Assembly (NCBI GenBank): GCA_905331475.1
Contig: CAJNYU010003169.1
Span: 49,960 to 113,959 of the forward strand
Direction: 5' to 3'
Length of the DNA stretch: 64,000 bases
Origin: Rotaria socialis
Lineage: Eukaryota; Rotifera; Eurotatoria; Philodinida; Philodinidae
Shown here: piece after piece, positions 11,017-23,961 of the stretch
How positions within the stretch are numbered: the first letter of the stretch is position 1
Layout: each line of letters begins with the position of its first letter
Program-made: the position numbers and the translations under genes
Notes under the pieces: generated by a model
What the model saw: only the letters and a program-made list of their open reading frames with translations
Database searches by the model: none
Told to the model about the DNA's origin: nothing

Positions 11017-11129
11017 GATGGAAAAAGACAGAAAGTAAAAATATCGAAAACCATCACCCTCACTCTTACACACACATTTTCAGCCGTCAATTTTGTTTTC
11101 GACATTTTTCCTTTCTGTCTTTTTCCATC
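11017..11129. repeat. 35-nt inverted repeat with 43-nt loop
   Basis: Arms 11017..11051 and 11095..11129 are inverted copies with two mismatches in 35. The loop holds CA-rich sequence. The structure lies about 95 bases past the GEN1 stop codon on the minus strand. It may be a tiny foldback element or a 3'-end hairpin. Confidence 0.7.
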
Positions 11130-11223
11130 ATACCAAAAAAAGATCTGACATAGAGCAAGAGAAAGATCCATTGGATCTATAATATAAACAGGAAAAGAGA
11201 CATTGCAAAGAATTTCAAATCGA

Positions 11224-14200
11224 TTAAACAGCAGTTCGTTGTCGAATTCGATCCCAAAGTGGAAGAGGCAAAACATTATTATCATCATCATCATCATCAC
11301 CATCCGTATTATCTGATGATGATAATTGAAATATATTATTGGTGTTTTTATTTTGTTTCTGTTTCAAAGGCTTTTTTATAAATATATCTGTTATTTCACA
11401 ATTGTCATCATTAAGTTGCTGTTTTTCACGTAGGAGAATATCTAATACATCAAGCGACAATGATGTATTTAATAAAGTGACAGGCTTTTGAGCTAGGAGA
11501 AAAGAAAAAAAGATCTTCTTTGTTTTTAAACGAACTTCTGCATATTTCTTACTATGAATAACCATATCTGATTGAGTATGATGTTTAATTGGCCGGGACT
11601 TTGATTTTTTTAATGCACTTAGATTTCCAATGGATTTGTGTATTGCACTAAGAACATCAATATTAATTGATGTTGATAATGCAGCCATTGTTGGCCGATG
11701 ATTAAATTTAGAAATTTTCTTTTTCGCTATTGTTTTCGTTATGGGAATTTCACATGTTTCGTTTTCAATCATACTTAAAAGGTCTAGAGACATTGACGTT
11801 GATGCTGCAACTGCTGCTGCTGATGGTTGTTTCATCTTTTTCTTCTTTATTGTTGGCTTATTCTCATTATTAAGTATTGCGGCTGCTGGTTTCCTAGGTT
11901 TTTTAGATTTCGATGCAGGTGCTTCAAATGTATTAACGATGTCAGGATAAGCATGACGAAATAGATCAGCCGGTTCAATAGTGATTAATTTTTCGTCTTC
12001 TTCATCATCAACATTATCGACTGCCATAATTGATAGATTAGCTATTTGATCTTCAACTGCTTCCATGGATGGCAGTTCATTTTTTTTCCATTCGATTTCA
12101 TAATATTGTTTGGATTGCCGAATGCGAATTCTTTTTATAGAGATCGGCTGAAATTTGATTGTGTCGGATAAGGAAAGTGTATCATGAACGTCAAGTTCAA
12201 GCATATTAAGATGGTAGAGAATTTGAAAACGAGTTAATAACGGGAAAACCTTTAAAAAATGAAATATTAAATTGAGAGTTTCAACGTGTTTTATCATAGG
12301 TAATGAGACTTGTCTCTATACAAAATCTCAAGGTGTTTCTAGAAAATTTGTTGCTCACGTGCCTCAAAAACGAGTTACAACACTTTTTGATAGCAATCAG
12401 CGGAATAGTTTTCATGGCATTCCTATCGGGTGTACTTCGTTTCGAATCAAAAATTGCAGAACTATCCTTTTCAAATTTTCTGTTTCATAACTGTGAGGGT
12501 GTTTTTTTGAAAGTCATTTACCTTAATAAATGTATAAGATTCAATCCAATCCAATTTCTTTTTCATATATGATTGAAGTTCTTTCAGTTGTACTGGTTTC
12601 AACCATTTAATTGATGCTATTGATGCAACAAGAGGTAAATTATCTAATTCTAATGATGAATATTCATTGATAATTTTATCAAAATGCTTTAAATTTTTCT
12701 TATTATCTTTTAATACGTTTAAAATTTTTTGCTCATATTTATTTTGTGGATTATTGCGTAATAGAACTGTACGTATATAATCAACCGGATCCGTATTTGC
12801 TGGTATAGACTGAAGAAATTTTAAAGCATTTCCTCGGCCAATACCTTGAATACCTTGACTATCGTAATCGGAGCCAAGAATTAATGCAAGTGCAAGTAGA
12901 GAACGTTGATCAAGATGACAATTCGATTCGATTTCATGTCGATCATAAATATCAAATGAAATTGACTGAAAAACAAATCATTTTTAAAATAATTCAATAT
13001 GATCTTTTTTCGACATCGTTTACCTTCATATCGATGCCGAAGTTTCGAATTATTGTCTTAGCACCATAAACAAAACAATCACTATCATTACTAATAACAA
13101 CATCAACGATCTATAATATAATGAATAATAGAGAGAAAAAAAATCAACGATCAATATCTTACATTCATTCGATTTAATTGTGCACACAATTTTTCCGCTT
13201 CACCATCAGCTCGTATAATCGGTAGGCCAAGATACGTGAGTAAGTCTTTACACTATATTTCCCAACAAGAAAATTAATTATGATGACTTATCCCCAAAAA
13301 ATATCGCGCTTACTTCATTAACAAGTACGTCAAAAGTCGAACGAGTTTTAGTCGTTTGTGTATGTGTCGATCCGGATCGCTTGGCAACAACATCTAATTT
13401 TAATTCAGTTATCTTGGTTGAATCAAGAACAAATATAGGTTTAATATTGAAATAAATCATATTTAATACACGGAAAAATAATGTCCTATAAAAGAAAATT
13501 TGTGAAGACAAATAATGATTTATTTATTTTTTTCTTGAAAAGGAAGAGATAGCGATCTTTTTCGCTCAAACCGCTTGACCTTATTCTATAGGCCATTGCC
13601 ATTGCGCAGGGTCTACTTCGTGCTGTTTGCTATTTTAAAAAGCAGAATTTGTTTTTAAAGTCAAAATCAAATATTAATTTATGGATTGCACTTGACAAGT
13701 GAACATTCTCAAAAGGAAGTTCTCCATTCATTTTTTCCCATTAATTTTACAGTCATCAAATATATATGTTTAATTATTGGATGAAAACAACAATATAAGC
13801 TACGTGACATACAAATGTTGATTACATTAAAACGTGTGCATTCGACTCAATCATACTATCTTTGCCTAATACGATGACTCGTAAATTATGATGTTATACC
13901 CCCCGCCCCCCGTATTACACAAGGTGTTATATTGCTATTTTTCGATAACAATAACAAAATTCGATTGGATGAATATTATCTGACTATTTAAAAACATATT
14001 TGATCATTATTTGAGTGAATCAAAACATTAACGCCGAGTATTGTTTTTACGAGCAATAGACATTTTTCATAGGCAATAAAATAGAGATGTTAATTATCAA
14101 CTAAATCTCTTCGAAAACTACCTACCTTAAATGTAGTGAATTTCGATGATTTGATGTTGACACCGACCGCGATTCGATAATCCAAATGCTTAAATCAACT

Positions 14201-14283
14201 GCAGCAGTTTTTCCTGCTAAATCCTCGTATGAGCCTTGTTTACATGCTGGTTCTAAAATTGACCAAAGATGTTTAACGCCCAT
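11224..14283 (-). CDS. GEN1: GEN1 Holliday-junction 5' flap endonuclease (Rad2/XPG family)
   Basis: Six exons: 14126..14283, 13314..13485, 13163..13252, 13024..13110, 12522..12965 and 11224..12249. All splice phases agree, giving 658 residues. The XPG-N region starts 'MGVKHLWSILEPA' and includes 'KTAAVDLSIWI' (catalytic Asp). The XPG-I region has 'ADGEAEKLCAQL' (catalytic Glu pair) and 'VISNDSDCFVYG' (Asp pair). 'LGSDYDSQGIQGIGRGNA' is the H2TH DNA-binding turn. A chromodomain-like segment follows from 'PLLTRFQILYHLNML' to 'YYEIEWKKNEL', which distinguishes GEN1 from FEN1, EXO1 and XPG. The disordered tail has three copies of an S-x-S/N-x-x-D-x-L-x-x-I motif and ends 'LPLPLWDRIRQR', like other GEN1 C-termini. 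A 60-nt in-phase GT..AG segment (11493..11552) may be an optional intron. The ATG directly follows a TTTCAG acceptor. Confidence 0.93.
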
Positions 14284-14390
14284 CTGAAATTCAAAAAAAG
14301 AAAATATACAGATTTTACATCTTCCAATAGAAAATACAATGTAATAAAATGTAATCATTTATTTCAACAAAAGAAATAACACTTATTCAT

Positions 14391-15433
14391 TTAACTTTGT
14401 TTCTTAAAAAGACTCTGTATTTTATCTTTAAAGCGTATGGGAACTAACGATAAAATTGCAAAAAAGCCAAGCATAAAAATTGAACGCCATGAAAATACAT
14501 CGGACGGCGATGATAATTGATGAAGAGTTTTGCCTGCTTGAATAAACAATATCGATGGTAGGGCAACACCAGCAAATGTACCGGCAAAAAATAGCCCTAG
14601 CGGTACATCGAGTATAGGCGAACAAACATTGATGAACCAATTTGGTAATATTGGTGTTATACGTAAAAATATAATAAACCATAGAAGACTGCCTGCATTT
14701 GCTTGAACTGTCTTTTGCCAGAGAGTTATTTTGTCATGAAAACATTTCAATAGAATATGTCGACCAAATAGTTGGGAAAGTAGATAACAAAAACTCGCTC
14801 CTAGTGATGAACATAGACAAACAAGAAATAATGCTAAAGGAAATGGATATAGAAATCCAGCTAATATGCTTAAAAATATTGAACCTGGTATTGCAAATGT
14901 TTGTAAACTAAATTAAAAATAAAAATGAATTTTTTCTCTTGACAATAAACTTCTTCTTACAAAATGTATGTGAGAAAAAAGGCAATCATAATTATATATC
15001 GATGATGTTTACTATATTTATATAAAATATTACCAAGACTTTTTGCATCCTCAATTGTTGTCGGAATTTTAAGTGCAGCTTTTTCTGTGCTATAAACAGG
15101 AAATATTTGTTGTAGAAAGCTAAATTTCTTTTCGTTTTACATACTCATCTATTTTTGGAAATAATATATATAAAGTAGTTAGACTTAATATTGAAAAAAT
15201 AAATATCATTATCAATGCAAAACAATGATGACGCTTGACGCGTGTAGTTTGAGGATTTAGCAGTGGAATTACAGTTGTAGAACTATCAAGATTTTTTCCA
15301 GGAATGAGCTTTTCATTTGCTTGCTGTAAATGTATATCTAATTAGGAGAAAAGTACGATAGATTATTTGTTTTCAAATGGTTAATATCAAAACCTGGAAT
15401 ATTGACCGTATAATCACTGGACGAAGTAAACAT
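14391..15433 (-). CDS. TMEM41B: TMEM41B-type VTT-domain ER phospholipid scramblase
   Basis: Four exons (15394..15433, 15145..15337, 14961..15089, 14391..14907) with phase-consistent 50-60-nt introns encode 292 residues, close to the vertebrate protein. After a cytosolic N-terminus there is one helix, then the VTT core: 'LQTFAIPGSIFLSILAGFLY', 'SSLGASFCYLLSQLFGR', 'FIIFLRITPILPNWFINVCS' with the conserved R-x-x-P-x-x-P, 'GTFAGVALPSILFIQAG', and a C-terminal helix ending in a Lys-rich tail, a possible ER signal. Family members move phospholipids across ER leaflets and act in autophagosome and lipoprotein biogenesis. It is expressed toward GEN1, whose start codon lies 107 bases further on. TMEM41A is a less likely alternative. 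Confidence 0.93.
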
Positions 15434-15912
15434 GTGTTTGATCAAAAGTATGTTGTTTCATGCGAGTGTTATATTTTATAATAAAACACACATGTTCGCT
15501 GCTTCTATGTTACGTTCTTTTTTTCCTTTCTTGTCCAGTAGAAAACTGTGTACGATTTCTTTTTTTTTCTCATCCTTTTCTTTTCTTCGCCTGTCATTTT
15601 ACCAGATGATTCTCTTTACAAATCTTTTTTTCTTCCACTTACAAAAGAGTATGAATTTGCCTGAAGAAATTTTTTATTCTCGTCTTCAATTACTTACCTT
15701 CATAATGAAATTGTCTTTCATTTTCTCGTCAAAACTAAATTATAGATTACATCTAGAATAAAATTAACTAACCATAGTTTGTCGTCTTTTTTTACTCTTT
15801 ATTAAACACAAAATAAAATTAATTGCAACATTATTATTCAAACACAAAGCCATATACATTCAAAGCGAAGAATAAGAAAAAAAGCCTGCTTTTTCTGTTA
15901 AAAATGTTTTCT
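15434..15912. other. Spacer between TMEM41B start and guanylate cyclase stop
   Basis: The T- and pyrimidine-rich plus strand (15510-15660) makes chance hydrophobic frames. I see no gene. It must contain the TMEM41B promoter and the cyclase 3' UTR. Confidence 0.4.
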
Positions 15913-18900
15913 TCAAAGAACTGCGCATGCTTTACTACGTACTGATCTACTAGGGATTTTTGCTGAATTATTCGGTTCACTGATAGTTTCATTTGTTTGA
16001 AGTGATTGGCAATCGAGATTTTTACTTCCGCCTGTTGTATTTTGTGTTACCTGTGTTGCAGTGTCGTCGCTCTTGATTACAATAGCTGGCACTGCATTAT
16101 GCTCAGGTGGTACAAGTTGTCGCTCGCTTTCAGGTATTGTTGTTGGAACAACGCTGCTATCTTTTGCCTTGGCTGAATTTGAATTTCGAGGAAGTCCACC
16201 TTTGAGACTATTTGTTTGTTTCAGTTTTGCTTCTTCAGTTTCTTCACGTTTCATCTGGCTTAATATAGATTGAAATGGGCGTTGTATAACTTTGCCGCTA
16301 CGATCTTTTTTATTCAATATAAAATATGTTGGAACTGTTAAACCACCATTTATCGCTAGTTTCGGGCGTTCTTGGACGTCGTATATTTTACGTTCTAGTA
16401 ATTGATATGTTGCTTCAGTTACATGAATATGCAATGCCTAATAGAGAATGAAACATCAAATAAACGTCGAGTATATGAGAAGAAATTTGATCTCTTGTCT
16501 AATCAGTAATTAGACTATTGAAAGGGAGTAAACAAAAGAAACACATTGTTTTAAAAAACTAAGCTCTAATAAATTCTATTGGAACTATTTTTGTTTATTT
16601 GATCCTACACTTGTCTGATTGATGATAATGAAATTTATCGACAGTCAGTTGCTCCACATATGTATATATCGCAGGAAAATTGAATAACAAACGAAATTCA
16701 TTTTGATTGGCTCCAGCATGTAATATAAGCGACATTACTTTCTTGATAGTAGTCTGTGTAAACAGATACACTGTCTATTCTTTGATACCTATTTTCATTC
16801 TACGACATAATACAATGGTGTATATTATCGTCCCGTGAGAATTCAATAATTCATAGTTTAGTATTACATACATCAAATATAGGCATCTATAGTACACTTG
16901 ATATACGATACATTCATAGGTCTTGACGTGATAGAAAAATGTCCGTGCCCCATGTCTTTTGATATGTGTGCGTTGTTCAAATAGTTCGGAACTGTAAATG
17001 AATAAAGTTTGACCTGATATTCTTTCATACTTTATTCTGATATAGAAACGTGCTAGAGAAAGAAAATAATTGTGAAGTGTTATTTTAAACTGAACCTATC
17101 CAATAAGACAAATCGAACTATCTGAAAAATTATTTAATTGGAATTCTTTTCTTCGTGCGTGCCTTACCGGAGAGTACGATGCACTCCTACTGAGACGTAA
17201 TCATAGGTTCAAGAATAATCGAGGAGATAGAAGAATTTTAAAAATTCTTGAGAAACTAACGAATCTTACTTTACTAGTTTGTTCCAATCTGTTCGCCGTT
17301 GTTACTGTGTCGCCAAAGAGACAATAACGTGGCATTTTAATACCTGCTATACCAGCAACTACTGGACCACTATGACAACCTGAGAACAAAAAACATCAAA
17401 AAATCTCTGTTCCTAATTGAAACCAATCTAGATAACTCACCAATACGAATTTTAAGTTTTTCATTATTAGTTGGATTTGTTACCGTAACAATTGAATCCA
17501 ACATATCGAATGCCATATCAATAATTTCTGCTGCATGATTTTTTGCACCTTAAATCAACGAGATCTAAATCAAAATTATAAAACGAAAAATACGTACGTT
17601 CCGGTACACCACTAACTAACATATAAGCATCGCCAATTGTTTCAACTTTAAAACAATTATGTGCTTCTAAGCATTTATCGAATTTTGTATACATTTCATT
17701 GAGTACCGATACAACTTCCATCGGCGTAAGTGACGAACATATTGTTGTAAAACCAACAACATCACTGAATAAAATTGTGCAACTTTCAAATGTCTAAATA
17801 AGAAGAGAATGAAAGTTCTGTCGGTGCCAACGAACAAACAATAGCAATCGCTTGTTTCCAATTTCATGTCCATCGATTGGCTACTACTTTCAACAATTGA
17901 ATTTTCTTCAATAGATAGCGCTTCGTATTAGCCCTCATTCGTTCTTTTTCCAATATCTTCGATGATATGAGAAAATCAAAGTTCTTAATTCGATTACAAA
18001 ATTGAAAATCTAACTGGAATAAAAAAAAGTTATTTCCCTTGATTAATATTTATTTTTAGTCTACAGTTACAATAACATGTAGTTCTTGTATCGCAACTAT
18101 GGCTAGATATATCGTATAAAAAAGCAGGTAAAAATAAAACGCTATCAATCGGTCTATTTACAATATTGATGATGAAATGTTTCTCGAGTACTAATGATAT
18201 CCAAGTAGTACCGCTCTAGCTCACAATTATTCTTCAGCATACGATTTCTTTCTTTAATCAACCATAATATACTGCCAGATGGCATGAAGGAGAGTAGATT
18301 GAAAAGTAATCAATCATGTCTGCAAGGAGTAGATCACGATGTTCTAAGTAGATATAGCCTCGGAAACGAAACCCAATGTCTTAATTTGTTGGTACGCAAC
18401 TACTCTAAACGAGAGTGCTCAACAAATACAAAACAAACCTCGCAAAGAGTAGCTGCTTTTTCTCCACCGCGTAAACGGTCTGCAATTTTCTTGGGTATCA
18501 TTTGATAAAGAAGTAAATCAGTTCGTTTCATTTCCACATCTAATTTTTTCATGCTATCTTCTAATGCTTTGCTTTTTTGTTTTTCCTAAAAAATAGAGTC
18601 GTTTTATTAATGTTAATGTCAAAACTTTCATGGGTTTTTTGAAAATATTTACCTGATCAAGTGCTAATTTAAGTTCAGCACTTTGTTGTGTACCAGCCAA
18701 AACCAGATCTCGACTTGAATCATGCATGGACAAATCATTTATAAATAGACCAGTGTTAAACATAACATCGAGATTTTCAAGACTAAAAGGAATGAAGACA
18801 ATAAATTTATTTACTGGGATACTCTCTGATATGTTATTTTAAAATGAAAATTTTCAAAAGATACCAATTCAATCAGTGCGCTAGCACTTTAACAGCGCGC

Positions 18901-20937
18901 GGGACAGTGAATGGTGAAGGATACTCAATTGTATGAGATAGTCATTTATAAAACTAACTTACACTGGCGTAGCCAAATAGATAATTAGTTTCCATTCTTC
19001 TACATACAGCATCTGACCGCGAAGACGTAAATATTCTTCGTGTACTTCTTGATGTGCCGATATGCTTAAAAGCATTTCTAAAATAAAATAAAATAAAATG
19101 ATAATAATATGTTCTTGCTAAAAAAAAAGATGCCTCAGTTTACCCGAAGTATCTTCACTTTTTTTCTCATGTGTTTCTGGTTCATTGTCATTTAAAAATT
19201 TGTGCAATGGTTCAATAGATGCGAATTCAAAAACATTATTTGAATGCGACACAATTTCTATCGAATTCAATGCTACACTTGGCCTAGAAAAGAAAAGATC
19301 GTTTCCCAAAAAAAGAATCGTTATTTGTTTTTTTCTTCTTCTATTACCGAACAAGTGTGAATATGTCACGAACAAGTTCACCAACAATATGTGGAAATAA
19401 TTGTGTTAAAGATTCTCCAGCTGAAATGATTGCTAATGTATCCGATAGAATTATGTGAAATGGAAATAATTCATAAAAAACATAACAATCTATGGCTAAA
19501 TTAAGCTCATTTGATTGTTTATTAGCAATTGTATGTTGAACGTATGCCGTATTTTCAAATTTAAGTTCTAATATAACGTGCGATAATTCAGTTTCATCTT
19601 GTTCGCTAATGATTTCAATTTGAACTTTGGTATCATAAAATCGACGACCAACCTAGCGAACAAAATTGATGAAAAGAAAATTCAACTGAGATTCTATCAG
19701 ACCTCCATGATTTGTCCGATAACGTAATGAACATAGCCTCGACGTCGACTACGATAGTGAAGTGTTAAACCATGGGCACTTTCTTTTTCAACATAAAATG
19801 ATGGTGGTCGCATTCGTGGATATGTATAACGCATATATTCATGCAAATTGTCCAAACCATTGAGAAAATCTCGCATATTATGTCCGCTAGAACAAAACTA
19901 TTCTTTTGCACGTTAAAATTTCTTAAAAACGAACATACAGAATTCGTAAGACGCGATCATAGCCATAATTTGAAATGTACGAAACGAATTCCGTTCCAAA
20001 TACATTCATAAGATCGCACACTGGCTCATCTAAAGAAAAATATCATTAGTCAATACTTGCTAGAATACATATATCAAAGGCTTTCTATTCACGGTTTCGC
20101 TGGAAAAAATTGCAAGTCTTAGGGATTCTAATGTTTTCTTTAGTTGTTGCATTCTTTAATTTTTGTCTTAAGAAAAATATTGTTTAGATTGACTCATCAA
20201 CGTATATTCCAGAAACTGTATCTATCTATCTGTGGAAGAATATTTTGGCGCTTGAGCATAAATAAGTATGCTTGTTCTATTGGTTCACCTCTTGTGTTCT
20301 GTCACATTTAATGCTTATTTTGCCACTTAATTAATAGTAAATGTTTGGATTTCTTATTCTAGAAGAAGAATGAAATTTATCTGGCTTAACCTAGATAGGC
20401 TTCAAAGGAATAGAAACTATTCCTATGTTCAAAAATAGACGTTTAGATCATCTCGGATCCTGTTGGAATGCTTCACAATTGTAACAATGAAGATTCTTAG
20501 TTGCGATTAACAGATGTATTGTCTTAAATTCAAAACTACGATTCTCATCGTTATTTTTTTTTTTAGTACTTAAAATATCTAATAGTAAATAAAACAAATG
20601 AGCAATTTGCTCTTAAAATAAAAGTTTAGTTATTTTAAAAACAATACCACAACAAATATGTATCCTGTGCTATTCAATCATCTAATGAGAAGCTATATTC
20701 GTTTCAACTTCGCAAGTGAATTATGATTGAAAATATCCGTAGGCAAATATTCTTCTACTTACTTCGAATTTCACTTAAGTTTCTTGTTACTCGCATAAAT
20801 AATGTTTCCCCATATTGTTGAAATACCGAAAATGAATTCGTCTCAATATTAAGTGTATTTCTAATTTGCTCCCATATTTCTTGTCCATATTTGGCTCTTA
20901 TAATTTCAATAGCTGCTTGTAGTAGAAGACCGTACAT
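15913..20937 (-). CDS. Soluble guanylate cyclase with H-NOX haem domain (beta/atypical type)
   Basis: Twelve exons with consistent phase: 20763..20937, 19939..20029, 19703..19886, 19348..19652, 19144..19283, 18963..19077, 18653..18782, 18439..18585, 17598..17793, 17441..17548, 17270..17379 and 15913..16437; 741 residues. The H-NOX domain begins '[18 protein letters not shown]' and keeps the proximal haem His in '[20 protein letters not shown]' and the propionate Y-x-S-x-R motif in '[10 protein letters not shown]'. The HNOBA/PAS region has '[17 protein letters not shown]' and '[20 protein letters not shown]'. A coiled coil leads to the cyclase core: '[10 protein letters not shown]' (metal Asp), 'VETIGDAYM', '[18 protein letters not shown]' (Cys for guanine). 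The ~115-residue Ser/Thr-rich tail and a sequence that fits both halves of the active site suggest the atypical, possibly homodimeric O2/NO-sensing class (Gyc-88E or GCY-35 like), but I cannot separate this from canonical beta1. Confidence 0.93.
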
Positions 20938-22940
20938 TGTGTTATCTTCTTATTTCTATGGCATACTTTCTAATGATAATGATGACAGGTAGTGAAAGAA
21001 CTCGACATAATACTTCAAAAGAAGAGAGAAAAAACTATCACAGAGAAATCACGCGTGCAAAACAAAAGGAAATACGAGGAAATGGAAATGGAAAAAGAAA
21101 AACGTTCACCAGCATCAACAATCAGTCAATAGGTGTCGAGTTGCTTTTGCAGTAAATTCAAGACGAAAATTGTTCTTCTGTTTCACGTGTGTGAACTCGA
21201 TTGATATTAAAAAACGAAGAAAGATGCACGCGATGCTAATGAAAGAGAAGAAAAGAATCAAGTGTATGATGAATATGTAAGTAAGAAAATGTAAGCCATC
21301 GTATAGAAAAAAATATATTTTTATAAATGCTTATAAATATCTCAAGATGAGTTTTAAGATTAATAAATGCATTTTTTTCTTGTCTTATTTTATTATATAC
21401 TATGATTCAGACGCATTCACTTTCTTCTTTGGAGAACATTTTAAACTTGTATTTGAAGATAGTATGAGCTTATTGTCAAAACAAAGAATTTTCCATGCGA
21501 ATAACTTCAACCATTAATATTGTCAAGAGATCAACTAGAAATTAGATAACACATCAATAGGTGGCCTTGAGACACAGGCAACGAAAAATACGGAAATCAG
21601 TTTCCGTTTTTAATAAAAGCTTCTATGGTTCAATAACCATCGTAAAAATTTTACTTACCATTGAAATTCTATTTATGGACATATATCTATTAGGTTTTTT
21701 TGTTATTATTGAAGTAACAAATAAAATCGTTTTGTTATATATTGCTAAGAAAAAATTCATTGAAGCTAGGTTTTGTTTGCATGATCAGTTAACAAATGAA
21801 AATTGTGCAAATCAATGTCAGCGAAAACTTTTCAGTCACAAAAACAAGAGTACATGAACTGAGAATGAGAAATTAGTTTCTATGCTTAAGGTTTTTAAGA
21901 GTTAACTCAGACGTTAGAAGTAAGCATGCGATAGTGTTCATTAGAGAAATTTTTTCTCGGAAATAATCTATGGTGACATACACTCAAGTCGAATAATTCT
22001 ATTTGATATTAATTCTCATACTGCAATCCATTAAAACTACATTGAGTACAAACGTCCTGTAAACTAATACGTTTGCATAGGAAAACTGTTTTAGTTTATT
22101 AGACGCAAAAAGGTACTAGTAATAATCGACTAAAATATCTACTTGAACTATAACATTACCGACATGAAATTACTTCACAATCTATTCGAGATACAGTTTA
22201 GATGTATTGAAAAAAAAGGCTAGTTCAATGTTTTGTTTTTGACTACTGAAGTATTTATACTGCGCACATATGAGGAAAGCAGCTGCTACTTCAATTTATT
22301 TACGAAGACATATGAGCTAGTTAGTAACATTGTGCATTTCAGAATAATTGTATTGGTATATATTTTAAATAGAACTTGACGCATTGGATCAGCCAGGTCC
22401 TTCAATGGCCTGATTTGCTTTTAAAAAAATCGATTTTATTCATGGATTCCGATGCGGTAAGCTCTGCTGTATCATTACCATCTTCATCTTTTCATTGTAA
22501 TCAAGCATGACTAGGTTTAGAGGCTGTCCAAAATTTCTAAAACGTTGTATCTTGAAGAAGATTTTTATTCACGAGAATTCTTAAGATTTCATCAGTAATA
22601 TTCAATTGAATCGACGAAATCATTTCTAATATATTTCAAACCATGTAAAACAAAAAGAAGTAAATCTACAGCAACTCTGTAAGATTGAACATTGAGAGAG
22701 ACAATGAATCTAACATGATGATATTAGTATTGAAATTCATAAATCGAATGAAATAAAAAGTAGCGTTGAACACGTTTGTTTATAATCAAAGATTCTATAC
22801 GTTTTATACTTTTCTTAGGTTTTGATCAATGTTACTAGTTAAAATATTGTTGACATTTGAATACGATATGAACAGAAAATAATTATTGTAGGTTTTGCCT
22901 TATTAACTCATCGTTTTTTGATGTTTCCATGGGAAAATCA
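20938..22940. other. Intergenic, no gene recognised
   Basis: Two kb upstream of the cyclase gene. A 98-codon open frame at 21561..21857 begins at a TTG and has no family resemblance. A Lys/Arg-rich frame at 20937..21155 is A-rich low complexity. Nothing supported. Confidence 0.4.
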
Positions 22941-23184
22941 CACTTCGTCTCGCCTCTTACGAACACCGGTAAATGTGGGCGAGTATTCGGAAATGAATTT
23001 TCTTCGTAAAAATTTATGCCATGAGTTCGTAAACACCTATGTACCGGAGATCGTAATGAACAAGGTCGGTTGTGCGGAAGGTAATTCTAAGGGTACTTTA
23101 ACACGGAGTTCGCAAAAGAATTTATTAGAACATCGTAATTGATATAAAGACTTTCTGTTCTTATAAGCAATAATATAATAGAAT

Positions 23185-23507
23185 GCATCATCACCAACTG
23201 TTACGAAGAGTACTTCTTGTTCACAATCATCATCTGATGAGCGTTCTCAGTCTCCACCATTAAAGAAACATAAAATTAAGAATAATAAATTGATTAAAAA
23301 GCAACAGCTGAGCAAGCTGCTTCTGTATATTATTTACGTTTAACTCCAATATTAAATCTTCTTAGAGTTAGACCCAACGATCATGCCACTGCTGCTTCGT
23401 CTTCATCTTACACATCATCATTTCAACTTGGTCTTCTTGCATCAACATCGAAAAATAAACACGTAATTAGGTTCAAAAAGCGTATACATTCATCGAAGGA
23501 TAAATAG
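23185..23507 (+). pseudogene. Frameshifted reading frame, unknown Ser/Lys-rich protein C-terminus
   Basis: One frame reads a Ser-rich then basic segment ('SQSPPLKKHKIKNNKLIKKQ'). The next frame takes over at about 23305 and continues 67 codons to TAG at 23505..23507, including 'LRLTPILNLLRVRPND' and 'FQLGLLASTS'. A one-base shift separates them. Composition looks like the end of a nuclear protein. No family recognised. Confidence 0.4.
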
Positions 23508-23881
23508 AATGATGATATATATTAACACTAGAGTCACGAATAAATATGTATTCTTTTTCTTTCAATAAAACTGGCATTTGTAATAGAGAATGTATTGAAG
23601 GAATAAGGAGAATAATAACTAAAACTAGAGTTATACTAGTAAGCAGAATTGCAATCGCAATTGCTTGAATTCATCGGAACGTTCTCTTTGTGCATGCTTT
23701 TAGGTTGCGATTTTAGCGTGTCACTTCATATTTTCTCATAGGTGAACCAACCTGAACATACAAAAATCGTGTCGTTTTTTTCAGTACAGCCTTCCTGTGT
23801 TTGCCGTTACGAACACCCGGACATTCCGATTACAATCTCCAGCCAAATATTGATGTGCGCAAGCAGCAAAATTTAACTAGA

Positions 23882-23961
23882 GTTCGGAATCAATTTTGAC
23901 AATAGCTTTTTCAATGGTTATATTCTATAAAAAAAAGCTATTGTTAGAATTGATTCCGAAC
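23882..23961. repeat. 30-bp hairpin
   Basis: Arms 23882..23911 and 23932..23961 are inverted with two mismatches and a 20-nt loop. The arms include GTTCGGAATCAATT. Lies inside the putative 22941..24015 element. Confidence 0.75.

Noticed and set aside
10831..11303. Overlapping small frames on both strands rich in Phe/Ile/Ser
   Set aside because: Produced by the AT-rich spacer and the 35-bp inverted repeat, which mirrors the same peptide on both strands.
15432..15761. 109-codon hydrophobic plus-strand frame
   Set aside because: Phe/Leu/Ser richness follows from a T-rich strand; it overlaps the TMEM41B start and has no membrane-protein pattern beyond composition.
21561..21857. 98-codon plus-strand frame
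   Set aside because: No ATG at the stated start, no recognisable motif, and lies in gene-poor DNA.
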